A stretch of DNA of 64,000 nt from contig AP012044.1 of NCBI GenBank assembly GCA_000283575.1, positions 1,674,001-1,738,000 of the forward strand, read 5' to 3'. Made by a program: the position numbers and the translations under genes. The notes under the pieces were generated by a model. It saw only the letters and a list, made by a program, of their open reading frames with translations. It ran no database searches and was not told the DNA's origin. Of the stretch, positions 9,109-16,935 are shown piece after piece. Numbering within the stretch: position 1 is the first letter of the stretch; each line of letters opens with the position of its first letter. Source of the DNA: Oscillibacter valericigenes Sjm18-20 (lineage in GTDB: Bacteria; Bacillota; Clostridia; Oscillospirales; Oscillospiraceae).

Positions 9109-11649
9109 GTGATTACCAGAGGATTTTCAAAACCCACAGAGCGTATCGAGCAGTTGAAGGCCAGAGTCGTCAATTCGAAGCCGCGCGTTGAGGCGGCGCG
9201 CGCGACGCTTGTCACAGAGGCGTACAAGGAGACAGAGAATCTTCCGATTATCCTGCGGAGGGCAAAGGCGCTGGAGAAAATTCTGGGAGGTTTGCCGGTC
9301 GTGATACGTCCGGGCGAGCTGATTGTCGGATCTATGACAGAGGCTGACCGCAGCTGCCAGATATACCCCGAGTTTTCCTTCGACTGGGTAGCTAAAGAAT
9401 TTGACACCATGTCCACAAGAATGGCCGATCCTTTTGAGATTTCTAAAGAAACGGCAAAAGAGCTGGCCAAAGATTTTGAATATTGGCCGGGAAAGACCAA
9501 CTTCGAGCTTGCCACGGCTCTGATGTCCGAAGAGGCAAAGAATGCCCAGGCGAAGGGCCTGTTCACGGTTGGCAACTATTGGTACAACGGTATCGGACAC
9601 GTATGTGTACAGTATTGGAAGATCCTGAAAAAAGGCTGCATCGGCGTGATTGCCGACGCCGTTGAAGCAATGAAGAAGCTTGATCACGATGCTCCCGACT
9701 GGCGAATGAAGCATCAGTTCTATGAGGCGGTTGTGATTTCGTTTAAAGCGGTGATCGACTATGCCAAGCGCCATGCAGACAAGGCGGAGGAACTGGCTGC
9801 CGCCGAGACCAATCCAACCCGTAAGGCCGAGCTTCTCCAGATTGCCAAGAACTGCCGAAAGGTTCCGGCAAATCCCAGTACGAACTTCTATGAAGCCTGT
9901 CAGGCGTTCTGGTTTGTTCAGCTGATCATGCAGCTTGAATCCAACGGCCATTCCATCTCTCCGGGGCGCTTTGACCAGTATATGTATCCCTATTACAAGA
10001 TGGATCAGGGGATCACCGAGGACTTTGCACAGGAGCTGATCGACTGCCTGTGGATAAAGATGAGCGATATCAACAAGACCCGTGATGCGATCTCCGATCA
10101 GGCTTTCGCCGGCTATCAATGCTTCCAGAACCTCTGCGTCGGTGGACAAACTGCCGATGGCGAGGACGCGACGAATGAAATTTCCTATATGTGCATGACC
10201 GCGTGCTCTCATGCGCGCCTTTCTGCCCCGTCTTTCTCTGTTCGAATTCACCAGAATACTCCCAGCGAGTTCCTGCTCAGGGCGTGTGAAGTCGTAAGGG
10301 AAGGCCTGGGATATCCCGCAATGTACAACGACGAGGTCATAATTCCCGCGCTCATGAACCGCGGCGTGACCCTTGCCGACGCCAGAAACTATTGCATCAT
10401 CGGCTGCGTGGAGCCGCAGTGTCCCGGCAAGACGGAGGGGTGGCATGATGCGGCGTTCTTCAATATCGCAAAGGTTCTTGAAATTACGCTCAACAACGGC
10501 AAAATCGGCGACGATCAAATCGGGCCGGTTACCGGGGATCCCTGTGATTTCAAGTGCATTGAGGATGTTTGGAAAGCGTATCACAAGCAGATGGAATACT
10601 TTGTACGCCTGCTTGCCGAGGCGGATAACTGTGTGGACATGGCCCATGCCATTCGCTGCCCGCTTCCGTTCCAGTCCGCTTTGGTGGATGACTGCATGGC
10701 AGTGGGTAAGTCGGTTCAGGAGGGCGGCGCACACTATAACTTCACAGGGCCGCAGGCTTTCGGAATTGCCGACTCCGGTGATTCGATGTATGCGCTGGAC
10801 CAGCACGTGTTCGTGAAGAAGGACATCACCATGAAACAGCTCATGGATGCCCTACATACAAATTTTGGCCACGGCGATACAAACTGTGTCTGCGAGTCTG
10901 AGAACAAGGACGAGACGGAAGAACAGCTCTATAACGCCATCAAGGCTATCCTCAGCAGCAGTGGCAGTATCGACATCAGCCAGCTTCAAAAGCAGCTGTC
11001 CTCTTCCGCGTCTATTCCTGCTTCCGGGAAAGTGGAATGCAACGGCGATTATGAGACGCTGCGCAAGATGCTCGACAACACGGAATGCTACGGCAACGAC
11101 AACGACGAAGTCGATATGTTTGCCCGGCGCTGCGGGCAGATCTATGCACGCGAAGTCGAGAAGTACAAGAATCCGCGCGGCGGCCAGTTCCAGGCAGGTA
11201 TTTACCCGGTTTCTGCAAACGTTCTGTTCGGCAAGGATGTGCTGGCGCTTCCCGACGGACGACTCGCGCATAAGCCTCTGGCGGACGGCGTGTCTCCGCG
11301 GGCAGGCAAGGACGTGAACGGTCCCACGGCCGCGGCAATGTCTGTTGCGAAACTCGACCACGAGATTGCATCCAACGGCACCTTGTACAACATGAAGTTT
11401 ATGCCTGCCTCTCTTGCAGGGGAAACGGGCCTGAACAACTTCTCCTCCGTGGTGCGCAGCTACTTTGACCACAAGGGCATGCATGTGCAGTTCAACGTTG
11501 TGGATCGTGCTACGCTGCTGGATGCCCAGAAGCACCCCGAAAACTACAAGGACCTGATCGTCCGTGTTGCGGGCTACAGCGCAAACTTCGTTGTTTTGGC
11601 CAAGGAAGTGCAGGACGACATCATCAACAGGACAGAGCACGTTCTGTAA
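9109..11649 (+). CDS. Glycyl radical diol/glycerol dehydratase, B12-independent, with internal insertion
   Basis: This 846-residue glycyl radical enzyme should dehydrate 1,2-propanediol or glycerol to the aldehyde. Its numbering matches Clostridium butyricum glycerol dehydratase up to the insertion: H281-S282 (GHSIS), the radical Cys433 and Glu435 in GCVEPQ, and Asp447. The radical glycine is G822 in RVAGYSANF. The N-terminus aligns from residue 1, so the N-terminal encapsulation extension of CutC-type enzymes is absent. Instead about 59 residues (587-645) are inserted before the GNDNDEVD block, containing a likely amphipathic helix (ETEEQLYNAIKAIL). The GTG start follows AAAGGA by 11 nt. The activase follows 35 bp later. 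Choline lyase is unlikely given the HS pair. Diol versus glycerol is not decidable here. Confidence 0.95.
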   Translation: MITRGFSKPTERIEQLKARVVNSKPRVEAARATLVTEAYKETENLPIILRRAKALEKILGGLPVVIRPGELIVGSMTEADRSCQIYPEFSFDWVAKEFDTMSTRMADPFEISKETAKELAKDFEYWPGKTNFELATALMSEEAKNAQAKGLFTVGNYWYNGIGHVCVQYWKILKKGCIGVIADAVEAMKKLDHDAPDWRMKHQFYEAVVISFKAVIDYAKRHADKAEELAAAETNPTRKAELLQIAKNCRKVPANPSTNFYEACQAFWFVQLIMQLESNGHSISPGRFDQYMYPYYKMDQGITEDFAQELIDCLWIKMSDINKTRDAISDQAFAGYQCFQNLCVGGQTADGEDATNEISYMCMTACSHARLSAPSFSVRIHQNTPSEFLLRACEVVREGLGYPAMYNDEVIIPALMNRGVTLADARNYCIIGCVEPQCPGKTEGWHDAAFFNIAKVLEITLNNGKIGDDQIGPVTGDPCDFKCIEDVWKAYHKQMEYFVRLLAEADNCVDMAHAIRCPLPFQSALVDDCMAVGKSVQEGGAHYNFTGPQAFGIADSGDSMYALDQHVFVKKDITMKQLMDALHTNFGHGDTNCVCESENKDETEEQLYNAIKAILSSSGSIDISQLQKQLSSSASIPASGKVECNGDYETLRKMLDNTECYGNDNDEVDMFARRCGQIYAREVEKYKNPRGGQFQAGIYPVSANVLFGKDVLALPDGRLAHKPLADGVSPRAGKDVNGPTAAAMSVAKLDHEIASNGTLYNMKFMPASLAGETGLNNFSSVVRSYFDHKGMHVQFNVVDRATLLDAQKHPENYKDLIVRVAGYSANFVVLAKEVQDDIINRTEHVL

Positions 11650-11684
11650 AATCATATGCCCCGGAGCGGTAAAGGAGCGTTTGC

Positions 11685-12602
11685 ATGGATACGATCGACT
11701 ATGGCGCGGAGGGTATCGTTTTTAATCTCCAGCGATTTTCCATTCACGACGGACCCGGAGTCAGGACTATTGTGTTTCTGAAAGGGTGCCCTCTAAGCTG
11801 CAGATGGTGTAGCAACCCCGAATCACAAAGCCGCCATCCGGTGGTTATGTATGATCCTTCCTCCTGCCTGCATTGCGGCAGATGCATAGATGCCTGTGCC
11901 AGAGGAGCCATCAATCCCGCGAATCCCTATTGGATTGACCGGGACAAATGCGGTAACTGCGGAAAGTGTGCGGCTGTCTGCCCGGCCGGGGCGCTTGTCC
12001 TGAAGGGCAAGTCCATGACCGTGGAAGAAGTAATCCGCGAACTGCAAAAAGACGAAACTGTATTTCGCCGCTCGGGGGGGGGGATTACACTGTCCGGAGG
12101 AGAGCCGCTGATGCAGGCAAAGTTTTCTGCGGAACTTCTCAAGGCGTGTCATGCGCATGGTTGGCATACGGCCGTTGAGACGACGGGATATGGCTCCGAA
12201 AGCGACATACGGATGATGTTCCCGCATCTGAATCTCGTTTTGATGGATATCAAGAGTTATGACAGGGATCGGCACATTCAAAACACCGGCGTTTCCAATG
12301 AAATCATCCTTAAAAATGCGGAGCTGATCTCCCGGATTACCCAAACCGTAATCAGGGTCCCGGTGATACCCGGGTTTAACAATGGGGATCGGGAGATTAC
12401 GAATATCTGCAAATTTGCGAAGACCCTGCACAACGTTCAGACCATCCATCTGCTGCCCTACCATACCTATGGGGAGAATAAATATTCGCTTCTGGGCAGG
12501 GAATATGGGATGCCGGAGATCAGTGCGCCCTCTGAGGAGGAAATGCAGCACCTGAAGGAGCTTGTGGAACAGCAGAACTTCAGATGCATTATCGGCGGGT
12601 AA
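11685..12602 (+). CDS. Glycyl radical enzyme activase (radical SAM)
   Basis: This 305-residue activating enzyme abstracts hydrogen from the dehydratase glycine. The radical SAM cluster cysteines are C35-x3-C39-x2-C42 (GCPLSCRWC). A ferredoxin-like insert carries two 4Fe-4S motifs, C61/C64/C67/C71 and C89/C92/C95/C99, as in activases of CutC and diol dehydratases. GGGITLSGGEPL is the SAM-binding GGE-type block. ATG 11685 has AAAGGAG upstream. It lies directly behind its partner, and its substrate SAM is presumably supplied by the locus MetK. Confidence 0.95.
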   Translation: MDTIDYGAEGIVFNLQRFSIHDGPGVRTIVFLKGCPLSCRWCSNPESQSRHPVVMYDPSSCLHCGRCIDACARGAINPANPYWIDRDKCGNCGKCAAVCPAGALVLKGKSMTVEEVIRELQKDETVFRRSGGGITLSGGEPLMQAKFSAELLKACHAHGWHTAVETTGYGSESDIRMMFPHLNLVLMDIKSYDRDRHIQNTGVSNEIILKNAELISRITQTVIRVPVIPGFNNGDREITNICKFAKTLHNVQTIHLLPYHTYGENKYSLLGREYGMPEISAPSEEEMQHLKELVEQQNFRCIIGG

Positions 12603-12635
12603 AAGATATTCTAAATGATTGGAGGCAACAAATTC

Positions 12636-13412
12636 ATGGATCAGGAGTTAATTGAAAAAGTCATGAAGAAGGTCACGGAAGATATGGGCGTGGAGAACAG
12701 CTGCAAGACCTCACAATGCTGTGCGGCAAGTAGCGTGACGGAGTTTGTTGGGACTGCGATGGGAGATACCATCGGTCTGGTGATTGCCAGTGTCGATCCC
12801 ATGTTGATCGAGCCCATGAAGCTTGGGCGTTACCGCTCTATCGGCATTCTCGGGAGCCGCACAGGAGCCGGCCCGCAGATCATGGCGGTGGATGATGCGG
12901 TCAAAGCGACCAATACGGAAATTATCACCGTTGAGCTACCCCGCGATACGAAGGGCGGCGCAGGCCACGGATGCCTGATTTATATCGGAGCCGACGATGT
13001 TTCCGATGCTAAGCGGGCGGTTGAGATCGCCCTGCAAAATGTGGGGAAGTACTTTGGCGATGTGTATGGAAACGATGCCGGGCATCTGGAATTTCAGTAC
13101 ACGGCCCGCGCCAGCTACTGCCTGGAGAAGTCCTTTGGTACCCCGCTGGGGCGTGCGTTTGGCATGGTCATCGGCGCGCCCGCGGCCATCGGCACGGTTT
13201 TGGCCGATGTGGCCGTTAAGGCCGCGAGCGTCGAGGTTGTGGGGTACAGCCATCCCGATGCGGGCACAAGCCATTCCAACGAGTGTATTCTCACCTTCAC
13301 AGGAGATTCCGGAGCGGTCCGTCAGGCTGTCCTGGCCGCCATTGAGGTGGGCAAAAAGCTCCTGGGTGCGCTGGGCGATGAGCCAAAATCCTCTACCACT
13401 CCATACATTTAA
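12636..13412 (+). CDS. pduB: PduB-like tandem-BMC trimeric shell protein
   Basis: 258 residues with two fused, circularly permuted BMC domains. It matches PduB closely: SLTEFVGTA-like opening (VTEFVGTAMGDT), LPRDTKGGAGHG, YTARASYCLEK and FTGDSGAVRQAV. An N-terminal amphipathic helix (DQELIEKVMKKVTEDMG) precedes the domain; in PduB this region links the enzyme core to the shell. ATG 12636 is preceded by TTGGAGG at 11 nt; ATG 12615 lacks a good site. The major gated facet protein of this shell. Confidence 0.94.
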   Translation: MDQELIEKVMKKVTEDMGVENSCKTSQCCAASSVTEFVGTAMGDTIGLVIASVDPMLIEPMKLGRYRSIGILGSRTGAGPQIMAVDDAVKATNTEIITVELPRDTKGGAGHGCLIYIGADDVSDAKRAVEIALQNVGKYFGDVYGNDAGHLEFQYTARASYCLEKSFGTPLGRAFGMVIGAPAAIGTVLADVAVKAASVEVVGYSHPDAGTSHSNECILTFTGDSGAVRQAVLAAIEVGKKLLGALGDEPKSSTTPYI

Positions 13413-13452
13413 CTACAAAAGACCATTATCACAATTTTAAGGAGGATATTAT

Positions 13453-13731
13453 ATGAATTCCGAAGCATTGGGCATGGTTGAAACCAGAGGCCTCATCGGT
13501 GCGATTGAGGCCGCGGATGCAATGGTCAAGGCTGCAAATGTGGCGCTTGTCGGCTATGAGAAAATCGGTTCCGGACTTGTTACCGTTATGGTGCGCGGAG
13601 ATGTCGGGGCGGTTAAGGCTGCGACGGATGCTGGCGCTGCCGCGGCAAGAGTTGTCGGTGAAGTCGTGTCCATCCACGTAATTCCCAGACCCCACAGCGA
13701 CACGGAAAAGATTTTGCCGAAGCTTGAATAA
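13453..13731 (+). CDS. BMC-H hexameric shell protein (PduA/PduJ/EutM type)
   Basis: A 92-residue single BMC domain: [36 protein letters not shown], then [24 protein letters not shown] precedes the ATG. It is the canonical tile that builds most of the shell surface and forms metabolite pores. It is followed by a perfect 14-bp hairpin at 13753-13800 that could raise its mRNA level over downstream genes. Confidence 0.95.
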   Translation: MNSEALGMVETRGLIGAIEAADAMVKAANVALVGYEKIGSGLVTVMVRGDVGAVKAATDAGAAAARVVGEVVSIHVIPRPHSDTEKILPKLE

Positions 13732-13752
13732 TCGGGTCATTCGAATTGTGCT

Positions 13753-13800
13753 CCGGGTGCTGTTTCCGGAAGAAGCTTTTTCATCAGAAACAGCACCCGG
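13753..13800 (+). promoter_or_regulatory. Intercistronic hairpin after the BMC-H gene
   Basis: CCGGGTGCTGTTTC at 13753-13766 pairs perfectly with GAAACAGCACCCGG at 13787-13800 around a 20-nt loop. No T-tract follows, so it is not a classical terminator. It may stabilise the upstream shell-protein mRNA or attenuate transcription. Confidence 0.6.
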
Positions 13801-13836
13801 GGTAACCCGGCAACTATAAAAGGAGGATGAGTTGAA

Positions 13837-14403
13837 TTGCAGTTGGATGATCAAAGCCTGAGACAGTTGATTATGCTCATTCTTTCCGTGCTCAGAGATC
13901 AGAATGGAGCTGTCGTGTCCGGACCCAATGCTCCTGAAAAGCAAAAAACCTTATTTGCCATCTTCACGGCTCCGTGGGATAACCGCTTTTATGCGTTTGC
14001 CGACTGCCTGAAGAGGAAGAGAGACTGCCGCTTGTGCGGATTTGTGTCTCCCGATTTGCCGGAGTGGGCAGTGGAAAAGTTGCGTGAACTTGCAGCTTGG
14101 GAAACCATCCGAATTTGGGATGGGGTCAACCCTGAAGACTTGAAAAACAGCATTTCCGTATTCCCTGTCACGAGCAGGGATACCATCGTGAAAACCGCGC
14201 TATGTATCAGCGATACGTTTGAAACAAAATGGATCAGGGCCGCAATGGAACAGGGAGGAAGCATTGTGCTTCCAAGAAGGGGATTTGAACGTTTTACAGG
14301 CAGCGAGCCGGAAAAATACAAGAACAAGGTACTGTCCTATTATAGAGACTTGCTTGAAATGAATATTGAGCTCCCTGGGAGTTTTGAAAAATATAGGTTC
14401 TAA
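13837..14403 (+). CDS. Flavoprotein-like protein of glycyl-radical BMC loci
   Basis: 188 residues, cytosolic. The second half, VFPVTSRDTIVKTALCISDTF then PRRGFERFTGSEP and YYRDLLEMNIELPG, resembles the flavoprotein (PF02441-like) genes found in GRM loci. The function of that family in microcompartments is not established. TTG at 13837 is used, with AGGAGG 10 nt upstream; other starts give stops. It lies between the BMC-H hairpin and the two-component genes and ends the first block of the operon. Confidence 0.6.
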   Translation: MQLDDQSLRQLIMLILSVLRDQNGAVVSGPNAPEKQKTLFAIFTAPWDNRFYAFADCLKRKRDCRLCGFVSPDLPEWAVEKLRELAAWETIRIWDGVNPEDLKNSISVFPVTSRDTIVKTALCISDTFETKWIRAAMEQGGSIVLPRRGFERFTGSEPEKYKNKVLSYYRDLLEMNIELPGSFEKYRF

Positions 14404-14458
14404 ACACTTGCCGGTAAAGGATTATGAAGCTTTACTTAAACACCTCGATATGTTAATA

Positions 14459-14490
14459 TTTGGTTATTACATATTGTATAAATAACCAAA
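14459..14490. promoter_or_regulatory. Inverted-repeat operator candidate before the two-component genes
   Basis: TTTGGTTATT and AATAACCAAA are perfect 10-bp arms separated by 12 bp (acatattgtata), centred about 40 bp before the histidine kinase start in an AT-rich gap. Arm spacing suits a dimeric regulator, and the spacer contains -10-like sequence. The AraC-type regulator encoded two genes downstream is the obvious candidate ligand. Confidence 0.5.
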
Positions 14491-14513
14491 TTACTGAAAT
14501 GAGGCGAACATAA

Positions 14514-15827
14514 ATGAGTGGAACAGATCGTTTTGGAGCCGGTAAGAACAGTGAAAATATGGGGTACAATTTCTTTGCTGTTGACGATGAGCTTGTCAGC
14601 AAATTGGACATTGCGCACCTTTTCGGTAAGGAAGTTATTGAAAACGTGCAAAAGACAATTGCTGCGGTGACCGGATTGGCGATGGTAACGGTGGACTACA
14701 AGGGGGATCCCGTTACTGAGCCCACTTCTTTTACACCGTTTTGCTCAAAGAACCGTCTGGATGAAAAGCGGTTTCAGCGCTGCCGGGCGTCCGATGCATT
14801 TGGTTCCATTCAGGCCACCGTCCTCAAGAGCAGGTTCGTGTATTTCTGCCCCTGCGGTTTGATGGAAATGGCGATTCCGATCACGTTTAAAGGCCAGTAT
14901 CTCGGGGGCCTTCTGTGCGGACAGGTACGCTGTGTAAATGCGCCTCCGGGATTGAGCAGCCTGGAAAACGTCATGAAGCTGGATCACGATTTCCGCGATG
15001 ATCCGGAGCTCTTTGAACTCTATAATGAAACCCCTATCTGGGACTATGACAGTTTTTGCCGGGTTGCGGACATGGCTGCGCTGGTCATCCAGTTGATTTG
15101 TGAACGGGAGGTCTACCGGCGAATTCAGGATACCAGTCTCAGCGATGAATTAAAGGAATGCAAGAAAAAACTTGAAATCATCGAACTGGAAAAAGCGAAT
15201 GCGGAGTGGTCCCGAAAGCGCCAGATCAATCCGCACAGCATCATCAGCATTCTGGATGCGGCAAGCAGCCTGTCCATTATTGAAGACGCCCCCAGAACCA
15301 ATGAAATCCTGCTTCTGTTGGCTCAGAATATCAAGGAAATGGTTCAGACAAAGCAGGTGTGGTCCTTACTGGAAGAGACCAGCGTCGTGGAGCGATACTT
15401 GAAAATGCAGAAAATCCGATATGGAAGCAGCTTTGAATATGCTGTTTTAATGCCGGAGCGTCTGTTGATGCAGAAAATTCCACGCTATGTGGTTCTCCCG
15501 TTTGTTGAGCGCGCAGTGTTTTTCGGCATGGCAGCCAAGAACCAGGGGCTTGAGGTGACGGTATCCATCAGCAATGAAGAAGATGATATTGTTATTCGGA
15601 TCACCGACAATGGATACACCTGGAGCGAACAGGAAATTGTAAAACGGTACAGTGTTCTGGAAAGCGGACACGAGGCCGACACCGTTCTGAGCAGCGTTTC
15701 CACCGCGCGGAAACAGCTGATTGACTGTTTTGGAAAAGACTATGATGCAATCATTCAAACAGAGAAGGGGCTGGGCAGCGAATACGTCATTCGAATCCCA
15801 TCCGGATTTGTTGGAAAGGATGTCTGA
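14514..15827 (+). CDS. PocR-domain sensor histidine kinase (YesM/LytS-like)
   Basis: 437 residues and no membrane segment, so a cytoplasmic sensor. The N-terminal PocR domain (about 20-190) carries the cysteine cluster CRASDAF ... FCPCGLMEMAIP ... GGLLCGQVRC; PocR domains sense pathway metabolites such as 1,2-propanediol in the Pdu system. A helical linker leads to a His_kinase domain with H241 in RQINPHSIIS and a C-terminal ATPase region (about 330-437; VIRITDNGYTW). The usual QINPHFLFNTLN motif is altered after the His. It is followed within 2 bp by its response regulator. Confidence 0.88.
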   Translation: MSGTDRFGAGKNSENMGYNFFAVDDELVSKLDIAHLFGKEVIENVQKTIAAVTGLAMVTVDYKGDPVTEPTSFTPFCSKNRLDEKRFQRCRASDAFGSIQATVLKSRFVYFCPCGLMEMAIPITFKGQYLGGLLCGQVRCVNAPPGLSSLENVMKLDHDFRDDPELFELYNETPIWDYDSFCRVADMAALVIQLICEREVYRRIQDTSLSDELKECKKKLEIIELEKANAEWSRKRQINPHSIISILDAASSLSIIEDAPRTNEILLLLAQNIKEMVQTKQVWSLLEETSVVERYLKMQKIRYGSSFEYAVLMPERLLMQKIPRYVVLPFVERAVFFGMAAKNQGLEVTVSISNEEDDIVIRITDNGYTWSEQEIVKRYSVLESGHEADTVLSSVSTARKQLIDCFGKDYDAIIQTEKGLGSEYVIRIPSGFVGKDV

Positions 15828-15828
15828 A

Positions 15829-16899
15829 ATGTACCGTATTCTGATTGCCGACAGCGATTTTCTGATGCGCGAAGCGTTAGTTACGGTTATAAAGCAGGTT
15901 CGAGGCTTTGAAGTCATTGCCCAGAGAGCTTCCGGCGAGGAGACAGTCGAATTTTGTATGAAGAATCGCGTCGACATCGTATTTGTGGAAGTTATGATGC
16001 CGGGAATCACCGGGATAGAAGTGGCACGGAAAATATACGATATTGACCACGAAATAACGGTGTATCTGATGTCCACCTACACCAGCTTTGCATTTGCAAG
16101 GCAGGTGTTGGGACTGAATGTGAGAGACTACATATCAAAGCCGGTTTCCATGAATTCGGTAACAACGTTGCTCAAAAATTATAAAATTGAAAAGGAAGGC
16201 AATAACCAGAGCTTGCTGCTCCAGCTTAGAGAAATTACGGATTCCTGCGATTTTAAGCGGGTCTACTATGAAATCAGGGATTGCGCGGAGAAGATATTCA
16301 GAGATTGTAGTGGAGGAAAAGAGAGAATTCAGTCCGTCCTGTCTTTGATCGGCCATGATCTGATTGGAGGATACTGTGATTTTGAGAATCCGGCTATGGC
16401 TCGGGAAGTCCTCTATCCGATCAGTGAAAGCAAACGGCCGACGCGGATATTTGTGGAGATCTGGCTCACCCGCCTTATGATTGATGTCTTCAGTCAAAAT
16501 GCAAACCGGAAATATCCGGTGATGGAAAAGATCACCGGATATATGAACAGGCATTACCGGGAGGCCGTCAGCTTGGATGATGTGACCAGTAACTGCAACA
16601 TTAGTCAGGGATATTTAAGCAGAATCTTTAAAAAGCAATATAAGGTCAGTGTGATGGAATATCTGCACATGAGAAAACTGATTCTGGCTAAGATTTATCT
16701 CCATTTTTCCTCCTATACCATTGCCGATATCGCGTACAATCTGGGCTACAATGAAAGCGGATATTTTAGTAAGGTGTTTAAGAAATATGAGGGAATAACC
16801 ATTCAGGAATATAAAAAAACGTGTCAAAATAACGAGGAAATTTTTTCCGGGAACGGAGAAAAGTATCTGGAGCAGATCGGACTGGGCAGTCTGGCCTGA
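15829..16899 (+). CDS. AraC-family response regulator lacking the usual phospho-acceptor Asp
   Basis: 356 residues: a receiver domain (about 1-120), a linker, and a C-terminal AraC-type double helix-turn-helix (about 255-350; SQGYLSRIFKKQYKVSVMEY). The receiver has the acidic D8/D10 pair and the KP motif (YISKPVS), but the position normally holding the phosphorylated Asp is Glu54 (VFVEVMMPG). That suggests a constitutively active or phosphorylation-independent receiver. AAAGGA lies 8 nt before ATG 15829; ATG 15820 is the alternative. Likely activator of the locus, perhaps acting at 14459-14490 (inference). Confidence 0.9.
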   Translation: MYRILIADSDFLMREALVTVIKQVRGFEVIAQRASGEETVEFCMKNRVDIVFVEVMMPGITGIEVARKIYDIDHEITVYLMSTYTSFAFARQVLGLNVRDYISKPVSMNSVTTLLKNYKIEKEGNNQSLLLQLREITDSCDFKRVYYEIRDCAEKIFRDCSGGKERIQSVLSLIGHDLIGGYCDFENPAMAREVLYPISESKRPTRIFVEIWLTRLMIDVFSQNANRKYPVMEKITGYMNRHYREAVSLDDVTSNCNISQGYLSRIFKKQYKVSVMEYLHMRKLILAKIYLHFSSYTIADIAYNLGYNESGYFSKVFKKYEGITIQEYKKTCQNNEEIFSGNGEKYLEQIGLGSLA

Positions 16900-16935
16900 C
16901 GGCTATTCGCGCTTCATGAAAGGGAGGTACTTCTT

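Noticed and set aside
9127..10806. A 559-residue minus-strand frame opposite the dehydratase
   Set aside because: Codon-bias shadow of the glycyl radical enzyme gene; no motifs and no ribosome site.
9109..11649. Choline trimethylamine-lyase (CutC) as the identity of the glycyl radical enzyme
   Set aside because: The HS pair at 281-282, the GCVEPQ-PGKTEGWHD block and residue numbering follow diol/glycerol dehydratase, and the CutC N-terminal extension is absent.
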